This document shows, in pieces, positions 29,990-41,094 of a stretch of 64,000 nucleotides of DNA. The DNA is taken from assembly GCA_026225945.1 (NCBI GenBank), contig JAMJFZ010003163.1:23313001-23377000 (forward strand), written 5' to 3'. Origin of the DNA: Cricetomys ansorgei. Its lineage: Eukaryota > Chordata > Mammalia > Rodentia > Nesomyidae. Each line of letters opens with the position of its first letter. Within the stretch, counting starts at the first letter, position 1. Below the pieces are notes generated by a model. It did not search any database. It saw only the letters and a list, made by a program, of their open reading frames with translations, and was not told the origin of the DNA. The translations under genes and the position numbers were made by a program.

Positions 29990-31240
29990 GTGCTTGTTTT
30001 TGTGTCAACAAATAGATGGATAAAAAGGAATTGGCTTTCATGATTGCAGACGCTCACAAATCACGGAATCCACGCTGTGCATGCTGGAGACCAAAGGCAG
30101 GCTTGAGACTCAGGAGGAGCCATTATTTCAGTCAAAAGGCAGGAAAACACTAATGTCCCTGTTCAGGGCAGTCAGGCAGGAAGAGGAAATCTCTTGTTCT
30201 CAAGAAGCCCTTTCTCTTTCTCTTCAGGCGCTGAGGAGATTGGTGGGGGGTCCACCCACTTTCAGGAGGGCGATCTGCATTACTTGGTCTGACTCCAATA
30301 TTAATCTCATCTGGAAATACACACAAAGGTGGTTCAAACAACTGCTTGACCAGCACATGATCCTGGTTAGTTAAAGTTAAGTACATGATCTTTGACCTAA
30401 AGCTACATCTTACACAACAATCAGTTCAAAATGACCACAACCTTAAATATAAAATGCAAAACTACCACACTTTCTAAGTAAAATATAGGAACTCTGTGGT
30501 CTCTGTAATATTCTGCTACTATAACAAAATACCCATGGCTGGACACTTACAACTTTATCTGGCAGTTTTCAAGGGTTAAAGCCCAAACAATGATGTTCCA
30601 GATCTGGTGATGATGAGAGCAGGAGGTAAGATCTGGTCAGGTAGGGTAGGGACTCCAGAGCAGCAGTTCTGGAAATATCCACGCTGGTGCCCAGAATGCC
30701 AGGAGGGAATCTGCTTCTGTCTCCTTATTATCTCCTAAATGAGCAACTCTGCCTGAAGGCTGAACTGAGAGGATGCATTTGCACACCTAGGTGGGCCAAC
30801 TGGACTGACCAGCTCACACCCCCTCCCTCCACACCCTATCCCTCTTCCTGCCATATGTCCTTTACAAAGCCCCAGACTAGCAGCTCAATGACTCTCACTT
30901 CTGAAGACTTCTCCTGCCACACAGATCCCCCCTTCCCCCATGCCCCATCTATGGGATCTTCAGTAATTTTTTCTCTACTTCTCTAAAACTCATCCTTTGT
31001 GGTCCACAAATTTCATTCTTCAAAATCCTGAGACAAGAGATAAGAACCTTGGATTCCTGGGACAATAAGAACTGGAAAGCTGGAAAGCCTCTGGCTCAGG
31101 CAACTTTGGTGACCATTGAGTTTTCTAGAACTGTGGCTTTCCAAGAGAGGTTTTGTTGTTCTCAAAGGTATCCCAATATTCCTGTATCACTTGGGATCCT
31201 CTGTCTGTACCACCTCTAACAGACGGAATCACAGAGGAAT
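29990..31240. other. Intergenic, possible old LTR/MaLR-like remnants
   Basis: A ttctgctactataacaaaat phrase at 30511 followed by a long body resembles the start of old MaLR-like LTRs, but decay prevents assignment. No gene. Confidence 0.4.
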
Positions 31241-31544
31241 CAAACGTCAGGAACAAGAAGCTAAAGAGTGACCATTCTCCAAGAGTACTTTAATACATCT
31301 GAGAACAAACCATAGAGACCTAATAACCCCCACAGCCCCCACCTCTTAAAGACTACACCATCTTTTAGCATCGTCACGAGACATCAACCTCCTAATACAC
31401 AAACCCTGGGAGACAAAGCACCCTTGAACTATATCGAATTCTAAAAGTAAGCAAAGGGTCTCAGACCAACACCCAAAATATGGTTCCACAAAGCAAAACT
31501 TGACCAAGAGTACATCATCAAAATTCAAATCTTTTGTTCTGATT

Positions 31545-33110
31545 GTCTTTGTTAAGATGAAAAGATGGACTGCATTTTTGAAGTAAAATTTTACAAATCA
31601 GATATTCAAAAAAGTAGCACTTGACATATATAAAGAACTCCCAAAACCCAATGGTAAAAACAAGACAATGAAATTAGAAAATGATCAGAAGATACGAGCA
31701 GACACTTCACGACAGAGGTATAACAGATGGTTGACAAGCACATGAAAGAATGTTCAACATTATTGTATTGGAGGTGCAAATTAAAACCAAGGAAACACTA
31801 CTACATGCCTGACAAAATGGCTAGGATGAAAATCTGTGACACTATCATCTACTGACAAGGACGTGGAAGAGCTAGGGCTTCCATGTAATGCTGGTGAAGA
31901 TGTAACCTGACGTGTCGCTGCGGAGAACAGGTGCTTGCCAATTTCTAAAACAAAACAATCAACTACTGAATAACTGAACTGCTATTGTAAACATTTACCT
32001 TAGGAAAATGAGTGTTTATATTCACACGAGTTTAAATAAACATTTATAGCTGCCTTACTCATAATAACAAAATTTGTAAAACAAACCAAATATACATCAA
32101 GAACTGGTTAAACTGTAATATATCTGTAATATTTGAAGAAGTAAATTTGAGGTTCTAGAGAGACAGACAATGCCTCAGCCTGAAGTGTCTGGACAAGGCA
32201 AACTTTACCCTTGATCAAGGGGTTGGACTCAGAAGATCAAACACGCGGGAACTGCGGGTGGCTTTATTCTAACTCAGGTGGTGACTGTGCCTTTCCCCCA
32301 TTGGCTTTCACAGTCTTGCTTGATTGGCTAATCTTGGACAACTGGCCTATAGGAAATGAAGCTGGAAGAGGAAAGGGGTCACTTGCTCCAAGGAGTGGGG
32401 GAAGGGCCATTGGCCCAGGCCATGAATTTCTAGAATGCAAATGGAACTTTTGGTGTAAATGAAAGTTTTACCAGGTTGGTGCCGGGGCTTAAAACATTTA
32501 CATGGAAGTCTCACAAGTTGGAGAAGATAAAAGATTTGAATGCCATGCCCTAAACACGAGTTTTATAGTATTTGATGGGAAAGATTCATATGTGATATTT
32601 ATTACACTATGGAGTGTAAAAAAAAAAAAAAAAAACAGAACAAACTATTGATAAAATCAACAACCTGAATGAATCTATATGTCACGAAAAAGCATGACTT
32701 AAGAGAAGAGATAATCCCTGTAATTTACATGCAAATGATAATTCCATTTTACAGCTTTATTGAAATGACAAAATTATGAAAATGGAAGACAAGTCAGTGT
32801 TCACCATAGACGGAGCAGATAGAAGGGACGGCAGGGAGAGGAATGTGGACTAGCTGTAAAAACAACAGATGGAACCCTTGGAATGGAAGTGTTCTGTTTC
32901 ATTGCCACCGTACTGATCATGGAAGTGAGCTATGACCTTGCTAAGTGGTGGCCCAGAGGGAATTACACAAAGGCTGCACAGGATCTCCATATTACAGTTA
33001 CTGGTGAATTTATAGTTTTCTCCCCCAAAGTAAATCTGTTTAAAAACAAACAAAGAAAACTTCAGAAAATTGATTACAAGAAAAATCATCTTAGGAACAT
33101 AGCATGGGCA
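31545..33110 (+). repeat. Ancient L1 (L1M-type) 3' end, interrupted
   Basis: 31545-32130 reads like the end of ORF2 on the plus strand (tgacaagcacatgaaagaat; gcaaattaaaaccaaggaaa; actcataataacaaaatttg). 32560-33110 resembles its continuation and 3'UTR, after about 430 bp of unrelated sequence (32140-32555) and an A18 run at 32619. Frames are destroyed. Confidence 0.6.
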
Positions 33111-33204
33111 TAAAAAAACATATTGAGGTTTTAAAATCATAAGGTAACCCTATGAGATGCATTCTGCCAGTGTTTTTAAAGTTTATATCAAATAGATACT
33201 TTTG

Positions 33205-33400
33205 AAGATTTATTTTTAATTATGTGAGGGGGGTAGGGTTGTGCACATGAGTGCCCTAGAGCCAGAAATGGGTGTTGGATCTCCCAGAACTGGAGTTACA
33301 GGCAGTTGTGAGCCACCCAACATGGGTACTGGAAATCCAACTTGGGTCCTCTATAAGAACAACAAACACTCTTAACCATGGAGCCATTTCTAAAGCCCCT
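33205..33400 (-). repeat. B2-family SINE
   Basis: Inverted element with ggagttacaggcagttgtga, tgggtcctctataagaacaa and an agccatttctaaagcccc end; the tail AT-rich part lies at the left. Confidence 0.85.
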
Positions 33401-33522
33401 CAAATATTTTAAATAAAAATCTAACAAATCTAATTTGAGCAGAAAAACATGTTCTATATGTATAGTGAAACATGACACTGTACCCCACAAATATGTGCAA
33501 TCATATGTGCCAATTTAAAATA

Positions 33523-33547
33523 AAAATAGAGAGAGAGAGAGAGAGAG
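33523..33547 (+). repeat. (AG)n microsatellite
   Basis: Short AG run abutting the 5' end of a B2-family element. Confidence 0.9.
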
Positions 33548-33548
33548 A

Positions 33549-33760
33549 AGGGGCTAGGGAGGTGGCTCAGCAATTAAGAGCACTGGCTGTTCTTCCAGAG
33601 GACTCCATCCAACACATGGCAGCTCACAACTGTCTGTAACTCCAGTCCCAGGGTGTCCAGTGCTGTCCCTGTCTCTGGCCTCCACAAACACTGCATGCAG
33701 GTGGTACATAGACCAACATGCAAGCAAAACACCCATATACATAAACAAAAAATGATAGTT
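33549..33760 (+). repeat. B2-family SINE, sense
   Basis: Complete plus-strand copy: ggggctagggaggtggctca head, tcttccagaggactccatcc, the gtaactccagtcccagggtg centre, and gcaagcaaaacacccatata tail. An internal Pol III A-box is recognisable in the head. It served as my reference for the long B2 variant seen inverted elsewhere. Confidence 0.92.
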
Positions 33761-33956
33761 AAAATAGAAGAAAAAAGAGAAATCCTGAATAACTCTACAA
33801 CCATGGAAAGTTATTTAATGATCCACAAGTAATCTCCTAAGTAACCCCTTAGTACATCTACATGTGGTGTTAAAGCTTTCAGCACTGAAAGCAACAGATC
33901 ACCCCAGAGTTGTGTGTACTCTGGCAAAGTAGGGGAGTAACCTTGATACCAAAACC

Positions 33957-33971
33957 CGGGGGGGGGGGGGA
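33957..33971 (+). repeat. Poly-G run
   Basis: About 14 consecutive G after CCC, followed by AAA. Rare mononucleotide type; sequencing slippage possible. Confidence 0.85.
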
Positions 33972-34549
33972 AATGTCCTGTGACTATTCTACTTCATTTA
34001 TGAATAAATTATCAAATTCGATGGAAATGTATAAAGGACATTAACTCGTGGTCTCATCCCAGGTAACTAAGGAGGGTACCACATTGGAGAATACGTTTGT
34101 GTAATGAAATTAAGGTTGGTTTCCTGCGGTATCTTTTACTAATACATCTCACTGTGAGGTCAACAGGTCTCCCTGAGCTAAAACAGAAGTGCCGACAGCT
34201 GCATTTCTCCCCCTGGGGACTCAGGGGAGAAGAAATCTCCTTGCCTCCTGCACCTTCCAGGGACCACCACATTCCCCGGCTCCTGGCTCCCTCCACTGTC
34301 TTCAAAGATCTCAAGGATAAACTGTTTTCACTTCATTTTCTACCCCACTTGCCTGCATTTCTGCTTTCATGAGTCCAGCAAGGAAATCCAGATTAGCATG
34401 TTTGACTAGTAACTTTAATTACATCTGCAACCTTAACTGTTTTTTGCCCTGCAAGATAACATATTCATGGGTTCAAAAAATCAGAAAGGAATATTTAGGA
34501 GGCCGTTAGTCTGCCTTTATTCATCAGGAAGTACACATCCCAATATCGA

Positions 34550-34900
34550 AGCTGTATTAGTCAGCTTTCCATTACTATAACAAAGTACCATGAAGATCAA
34601 CTTTAAAAGAGGGAAGGTTAATTTGGTTCACAGTTTTGAAGGCTCTGGCTTGCCAACCCCAGTTGCTTTTAGGCCTCTGGCAAGGAAGAAAGAGCGTGGT
34701 AAGGGGTGTTTCACGTTGGAGCAAGCTACTTCATGGCAAACAAGAAGTGAGGAAGAGGAAGGGGGTGGGGTTCCAATACCATTTTCATGCCTACAATGAC
34801 CTAACTTCTTCCCACTGGGCCTCACCTAGTAAATCTTCTGCTACTTCCCAGTAGCTCCATGGAGCAAGGACAAAGCTTTAACCCGTGGGCTTTGGGAGAT
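34550..34900 (+). repeat. Old rodent LTR-like repeat (MaLR-type, tentative)
   Basis: Starts tgtattagtcagctttccat, continues with a tataacaaagtacca phrase, has a tggggttccaatacca part and an acttcttcccactgggcctc block, and ends with a ctttggga stretch. This is the word order of a common rodent LTR family that I cannot name with certainty. A related start lies near 49707. Confidence 0.5.
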
Positions 34901-34904
34901 AATT

Positions 34905-36010
34905 ATCTGAACCCTAGCAATCATGATAGGTTATACAAGTCGTTCACAGACTCCTTCCCTTCCTTATAGTAACCATCTAAGTATAGAAAGAAACTTCCTT
35001 CACTTGACTGTGCACCAGAAACCTCAAGAAAATGCACACACTTATGAAAGCATTCATCTAAAGCCCGGAAGGAGACAAGGATCTACTGTCTTGATTCCTA
35101 TGATTCCCAGTCACCACTGTGGTGGAAGTTGTATTGAGCACCCAGAGACAAGAAAAGCCACACACAGGAAAAGGAAAATAAAACACATAAACAAAATTTG
35201 CAGCCTACAGATTAATCAGTACAGTTTACAAGAGCACTAGAAAGACTTCCCCGGGCCAGGGATGGTCATCACATGTTTGTGAGTTCAAGGTCAGGCTGGG
35301 CTAGGGAGAGCAGGACTCTGGAACAGAACAAAATGAAACAAGACTGCTAGCTCACCCATTGTGCTTCTGTGCACATTCGCCCGACCGATGTAAAAATGAA
35401 ATGCTTCAAAGAAGAGTGTGTGAGAATAATCTAAAACAAACTCACAAGAACTTTGTTGAGGAAATTCTGAAAACGATTGGAATCCATTCAGGAAAGACAA
35501 GGAAAAATAGGAAGACGTAATTAAATTTATAGGCTGAGTTCATGGGCTTAACCACAAAGGCTTCCCTCAAAATCTCATAAATTCCAAGCAATTACAGAGA
35601 AGCTCCCTCTATGGTGGGCGAGTGTTTGCGTATATAGGGACAGGGCGGATAAGCACAGGTTAAGAAGCTAGTTGTAAAGTGTGCATGTGTGTGTGTGTAG
35701 GCGTGCCCAAGAAAGGCCACATGTTTGATGTCGGGGACTTTTCACGACACCTATGAAACTTAATACAGTGTGACACAGGCGTCATAGGGATCCAGTTGAA
35801 GCGATGCAGGATAGAGATTGAGTAGCAATGAGCAGGAAGACAGGCTTCGACTTCTGTCATCCTACCTCCCTTTATTTAAATGCTTTTAACAAATATTTGT
35901 TAAGCACATCGCGTACCGCCAGGGTCGATGCCAGGGGCACAGTGGTGAGCAGGACAAAACAGCCTTTATTTTCGCAGAACACAGTGGAGAAGGCAGGCGT
36001 TTTTAAATGA
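34905..36010. other. Intergenic, mostly unrecognised; short B1 remnant at 35255-35340
   Basis: The 35255-35340 part (gccagggatggtcatcacat ... ggtcaggctgggctagggag) looks like an ancient plus-strand B1-type remnant. The rest shows nothing supportable. Confidence 0.4.
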
Positions 36011-36172
36011 ATACACACTCAGTGTCCCTAACCTGGAAGTTGGAAATCTAAAATGCCCGGATGCCAAACCTCTTTGAGCACGTCCCAAGAGGAAAAAGTT
36101 CACACCTGACCTTAGGAGAGGGTCATGGTGAAAAATGAAGAAACCCTAAAGATATTCTACAAAATTATTTTC

Positions 36173-36385
36173 AGGGGGGCCAAGAAGATGGGCAAAGGTG
36201 CTTGTGGCTGAGCCCAAGGACCTGAATCTACCCCTGGCTGAACCTGATGACCTATGTTCTACCCCTGGAGCCCACATGGAGAGAATTGAATCCTCCAACT
36301 GCTCTTCTAGCCTCCACAAGCACACTATGGCACATGTATGCAGCACACACTCACAAAGTAAGCAAATGAATGTAAGAAAAATCCT
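36173..36385 (+). repeat. B3-type SINE with a short internal tandem duplication
   Basis: Plus-strand element (gccaagaagatgggcaaagg head). The ~32-bp segment ending in ctacccctgg occurs twice in tandem (about 36207-36237 and 36238-36269), then the usual ctcttctagcctccacaagc tail follows. Confidence 0.7.
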
Positions 36386-36519
36386 GTGAAATGTAATATA
36401 TTTGATGTTTAAATGTGAGCCCGTGAGTTGAAGCTCCTGGTTGGGGGAGCCACACCTGTGATTCCGCCAGGCTGGTTGCTGAATTAGAACGTGTGTGGCT
36501 GTGGAAATCTGGAACCTTA

Positions 36520-36900
36520 TGTGTCAGGAGCCAAATTATCTTGGACTGTCCTTAGGCCCCTTAAAAGGCATTCCTTGTCAAGTTCTATATTTGACCTAAT
36601 GCTTTTGTGACTATCAGGTGAAATCTAGCTCCCAGCAACTCAAAGGCTAAGAACGTCATCAGGTAATAGCTGAAGCCTGTACAAGATTTCTCTGGTTTGC
36701 TGTGTCCAACCTACCTGATAGCCCTACTTGACATAATTTTGAAAGTACCCTGAGTTGTAAACTTCTTTGTTATGTTACTGTAACAGCATCATGAAACTGT
36801 TACCAGGTTGGAACATGAAAAGCTGGAGTAACTTAAACCTAAGTTCCTTGGGCATGGGTGCTCATATTTGATGTCAGAAGAAAGTGTATCTGTCTTTGTC
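36520..36900 (+). repeat. LTR-like repeat (related to 29860-29985)
   Basis: Begins tgtcaggagcc and contains the ttgttatgttactgtaacag and ggttggaacatgaaaagctg phrases shared with 29860-29985. Probably an ERVL-type rodent LTR. Boundaries are approximate. Confidence 0.45.
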
Positions 36901-37045
36901 TTCAAGGTAAGACCTGGTTTTCCATTGACAGGTCCATCCCCAAGGCATCTTCAAGTACGTGCAAATATTCCATAATATGAAAAGAAATCCAAAATCTAAA
37001 AGTATTTCTGTCCTTAAGCATTTTGGATTAAGGATATCCAACCAT

Positions 37046-37930
37046 AGTGACACATGTGACGAGTTACAAAAAAACAAAACAAGAAGATCGGATACGAGGC
37101 TCTATGATGACACTGGTGTAATTGTGATCCAAGATGAAACTGCAAGGCAGAGATGGTGGAAGAGCTGTCAGTGGAAAGACGAGCGTCTGCTTCACTCTTC
37201 CTGCCTCCCTTTAAAGTTTTTAAATCTAGGAACAAGAGAACTGTGCCTCACACTGTGAGGAAGTCCTCTCTACTTAGTGGGGCAGGAAGAATGGACTGAT
37301 GGAGGACAGAGTGTCTCCTCAGGTGGAACAAATGGAAAGAGCAAGTGTTATTCCTGAAGTCTGTCCTAGTTTAAATCCCTGTCTCTGTGGTAAATGCCGT
37401 GGCCAAAAGCAACTTGGGGAGGAAAGTGTTTATTTCCTGTTATATTTCCAGATTAAAATCCATCTTCGAGGGAAGTCAGACAGGAACTCAAGGCAGGAAC
37501 CTGGAGGCAGGAACTGAAGAAGCAGCCATGGAGAAGAGCTGCTTCCTCTCCCCTAGCTCCTCTATGTGTGTTCTCTTCAATGGAAGGACAGTCATAATAG
37601 AAACCCACTAAAGATTTTTAGACTTCATGGACTCAGTCATGGGCTTTGTTTGTGTTTTAAGCTAGAATTTGGTAGGAAAGATAATGGAGCCGAAATTATT
37701 GAAACAAAAATCTTGCCCCTTGATGTAACTGTTCAAAAATAAAAAAGGAAAAGCCGTTTACTTCATTTAAATAGTAAACACAAGGCCTATAAACAGTGTG
37801 TGGAGGGCTGAGATCACCACTTACTGTCGTCACCTCTTTTCAGGTTCACAGGCTGAAGGAAAACTAGCGATTTGTCAGTCTCAGAAGAAACAGGCTAGAG
37901 AAAATATAGAAGACTAAAATAGCTCCCTGG
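37046..37930. other. Intergenic, nothing recognised
   Basis: Short featureless ORFs only. Confidence 0.45.
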
Positions 37931-37959
37931 CATAGCTAATTTCTTTGAAAACGGGTCAT

Positions 37960-38320
37960 TTCTAAGAAAGCAGATGCAGCCTGAACATCCTCCTTTGGAT
38001 CTAAAGTGTTCCCCAAAGACCTGGTGCTAATTGGCCGTCCTTGGATCCTTTGGGAAATGGGACCTAGCTGATAGAAGCTAAATTGCTGGGAACCGCCTTG
38101 AAGGGGATGTTGGGACTCCCCACCCTTACCCCCATCCCCCAGGCCATGTTCTTTCTGTATGAGCCCTAGACCATGTTCTTTCTCTATGAGAATTTGGCTT
38201 GCCAAAGATCCAATGTGACTACAGACCAAAACTCTGAAACCGTAAGCCAAAATAAATCTTTCCTCGGTGTAATTTGGTTATTTTAGGCACTTTGCCATAG
38301 CAATGGGAGCTGATTAACAC
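37960..38320 (+). repeat. Rodent LTR-type repeat (MaLR-like, tentative)
   Basis: The right part has the typical end order: actctgaaaccgtaagccaa, AATAAA inside ccaaaataaatc (38249-38260), then the catagcaatgggagctgatt and aacaca terminus. The upstream part (gttccccaaagacctggtgc) fits the body of such an element. Confidence 0.55.
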
Positions 38321-38329
38321 ACTCCAGTA

Positions 38330-39830
38330 AACAAGGTGTCAGCTTGGCGCCTCAGCCCTGACAGGACATCTTGGTTTTGCCTGTGCTAGCTACATGTTCC
38401 TTTCATTCAAGCTCTGTCACATCTGCGTGGCACATCTTACCTACCTAGCTTTGCTATAGTGTTTTGAATGAGTAACCAAATATTCTTGACTTGAAAAATG
38501 CTTCCTGAGAACAAACAAACAAACCCCATAGAAATATCTGATAGGAAAGTGCCACCATTTTCCAGAGGCAGCCTGGCTCTTTCTTCTTTAAATAAAAGGG
38601 AAACAGAAACCCATCGTGAAGGCAGGTGGATTCAAACTGCTTTGGCTGCTTCCCTCATCCTTACCTTGCAGCGCCTGTTCAAGGCAGGACTACAGCTCCT
38701 CAGTTTAGCTAGTGGAGGCTATTTGTGGGGGTAGTTCCGGTGAGTAACTCAGGACTCCTACCATCCTGTGGAATGCTGGAGTGTAGGGAGTGTTGGCATG
38801 GGGGAGGGGTGTCTGGAGAATCACAATAGCAGTCAGTTTCCCTAGGCTCTGTCTTCTCCCCTTCACTGATTCTGTGGGTCATTGCAGTAACAGGACCTAA
38901 AGTTTGGCTTTGCTTAAATGCTTCTCAAAATACCATCAATAGAATCCACCCGTTTTTTGCATACCAGCAATGTCTCAAAAGAAGGAAAGATTCTCTTTTA
39001 CCAACAAAGAGGCTGAGGTCCTATGAGGCAGAGCAACTGTTTGGCCCCAACGCCAGGGCCAGAGGTTCCACACCCTGGGGCCAGAGGTAGCCTAGGAATC
39101 CAAGACTCCTAACTCCCACCTTCGGGACATCCCAACACTAAGCTGCTTTAGTCCTTCCACTTCTGTCTACACATCTGCTCAAAGAAATACTGCTGGCTGT
39201 GTCCACACACAGGACCTGGGTGCGACCCCCATGAGCTAATACAGGAGAGGGCTCTGAAGCCATAGACACGGGAGAGAGGCAATAAGCCCAGGAACGCAGC
39301 CCTTCAGGCGCATTGAAGGCTTGTGCTTCCTGTGCCATTGTCTGTGCGTTTATGGAGGAGTTCCTGCAGAGGTCACCAGGCCCCAGCCAGTGACGCATGG
39401 CTTCCCAGAGTGGAGCCAGTACTAAGGGTGGGAAAGAGCATCCTAGGGTTGGAAGAAAATCCTTGTTTGTTCTCAGACGGACAGACAGGCTTGAGACCAG
39501 GATGCGTGTGCACATTGGGGATGGGAGCCCGGAATAGGCAGCACAGGCCAGTGGGGGCCAGGAGAGAATCAGGCAGCAGGGATATGGATGGGTCCTAGGC
39601 TCCGTATGCCTCCATCCATTCTGCCACAGTGTGCCTTCCTCCCAGTGGTGGTAATGCCCAGCTTCTGGGTCCTCTGGTGTGTGTAGCCGTGTCTTCTCAT
39701 GGTTTTCTGTGGCTCTTGCCCTCACTGTGACTCAGTTTCCTCATCTGTAATTTTTCTTTTTCTATGGGCTACTGTCAAAATCAGATAATATGTGGGAATA
39801 TATATAGAGAGACGGGAGGGGGGGGGAAAC

Positions 39831-39835
<5 letters not shown>
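38330..39835. other. Intergenic, relatively GC-rich, repeat-poor
   Basis: No gene recognised. It contains the longest non-repetitive intergenic ORF (39138-39725, minus, 195 codons), which has no domain, signal peptide or biased composition and which I judge to be chance. A short imperfect duplication (gccagaggttccacaccctg / gccagaggtag) lies at 39058-39091. Confidence 0.45.
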
Positions 39836-39894
<59 letters not shown>

Positions 39895-39895
39895 A
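39818..39895 (+). repeat. G-run and (TG)n microsatellite
   Basis: GGGAGGGGGGGGG followed by about 28 TG units. Confidence 0.95.
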
Positions 39896-40867
39896 TCCAG
39901 ACAGAGAAAATGAAGTGAACCTTGAAGCATGCATTACTCACACCATTATTAAGTAATTCTTTCAGCCAACGTGATCATGTAAGCTTCTAAAAATGCAAGA
40001 TTCCATGTAATCTGACATTTTTCTCACAAACGTCTCCCTGGCAGTCCTTCAAATGTCCTAGGGCACCCTTCTATAGATGCCTGGAAAGGGATAGAGGTAT
40101 CCCCTGGAGGTGGAAGAGATGGCTGCTTATTGGTCCACCACCTCCAAAGAACTTAGAGGAGAAAGGAGACAGGAATGAGCTTGAGTTGGTGCCCAGGCTG
40201 CCTGAACGAGCACTGGGAATGCAGAGTGGAAGGGAGTGGTGGGTAGGGGTGAGGGGTGTGGGTGGGAGGGTGCTGGGGGCTCACATCCTATCTACAGCTC
40301 CTGAGGTCTGTAGGTTACCTTCCTCAGGGCAAGCTTGCTTCTTAGTCTTGTGCAACAGGACTCCTTAGTGAGGTAAGATGAACTCCAAACTCAGGAAAAG
40401 TAATAAAGCTTACTTTTGAAACCTTGAACCAAATCAGTCATTTAGTTCTCCCGGAGTTACAAAGGAAAGCTGAACTGGACCATTTTAATCTGTCTCCGGC
40501 ATCTACTCATAAATCCGTTCCAATAGGAACCAACATTCCCCTCCCAACTCCATAAAACCCCAGTATGATTAAAAAAAAAAAAATTAAATGTCATTATCGG
40601 AACCCAATGGGTTTGGTCCGAGGAAGGAATGTGTTGGGAGGCCACAAGCAGGGCTCAGAGGTGATTTTCCTGCAACTGAGTCTAAGAGGGAGTAACCCAG
40701 AGTAAGCTTCCTGCTCACATTCCTGCTGACCTTTAGGGAGCAATCTCCAGGAGGAGCAGTCAACTTCACAGGCAGTGATAATACCTTTTCCCCCACAGCT
40801 AAAACTTAATGACAAATTCTGAGCACGTACAGAGACGCTCTCTGCACCACTCCTCCCTGCCGCTCCC

Positions 40868-40955
40868 TGTCTTAGAACTCTGGTACTTGAACTTAGGATC
40901 TCATGCACAGCAGGCAAGTACCTTACCACTGAGCTACATCACCAGCACCCCTGTT
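40868..40955 (-). repeat. ID-like SINE, diverged
   Basis: Inverted tRNA-Ala-type element: cttaggatctcatgcacagc, aggcaagtaccttaccactg, agctacatcaccagcacccc. ID/BC1-type remnant. Confidence 0.65.
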
Positions 40956-40974
40956 ATATTTGTTTAAGACCACC

Positions 40975-41090
40975 TTCACCCATCTGTCCTTGAACTCACT
41001 CTATAGCCCAGGAAGGCCTTGAACTTGTGATTCTCCTGTCTCAGCCTCTTGAGTAGCTAGGATTATTCAGGCTTGGGCTACCAGGCCTAA
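40975..41090 (-). repeat. Old B1-like SINE
   Basis: Inverted: cttgaactcactctatagcc, aggaaggccttgaacttgtg, tcagcctcttgagtagctag. It lies directly after the ID-like element; the order differs from a B4, so I treat them as two insertions. Confidence 0.65.
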
Positions 41091-41094
41091 CTCT

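Larger units (their letters stand above)
36012..37045. mobile_element. Possible ancient DNA transposon split by a SINE and an LTR (tentative)
   Basis: The left end (cagtgtccctaacctggaag ... atctaaaatgcccggatgcc) and the right end (attccataatatgaaaagaa ... ttttggattaaggatatcca) resemble inverted ends of an old mammalian mariner/Tigger-like MER element. In between sit a B3-type SINE (36173-36385) and an LTR-like block (about 36520-36900). I cannot prove that the two ends belong together. Confidence 0.35.

Noticed and set aside
33549..33640. tRNA gene
   Set aside because: tRNA-like box A/B and head belong to a B2-family SINE derived from a tRNA; no complete cloverleaf.
39138..39725. 195-codon minus-strand ORF
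   Set aside because: Longest non-repetitive intergenic ORF, but no domain or signal; in GC-richer DNA such length can occur by chance. A blastp search would settle it.
40868..41090. Single inverted B4 element
   Set aside because: In an inverted B4 the B1 half should come first on the plus strand; here the ID-like half comes first, so two separate insertions fit better.
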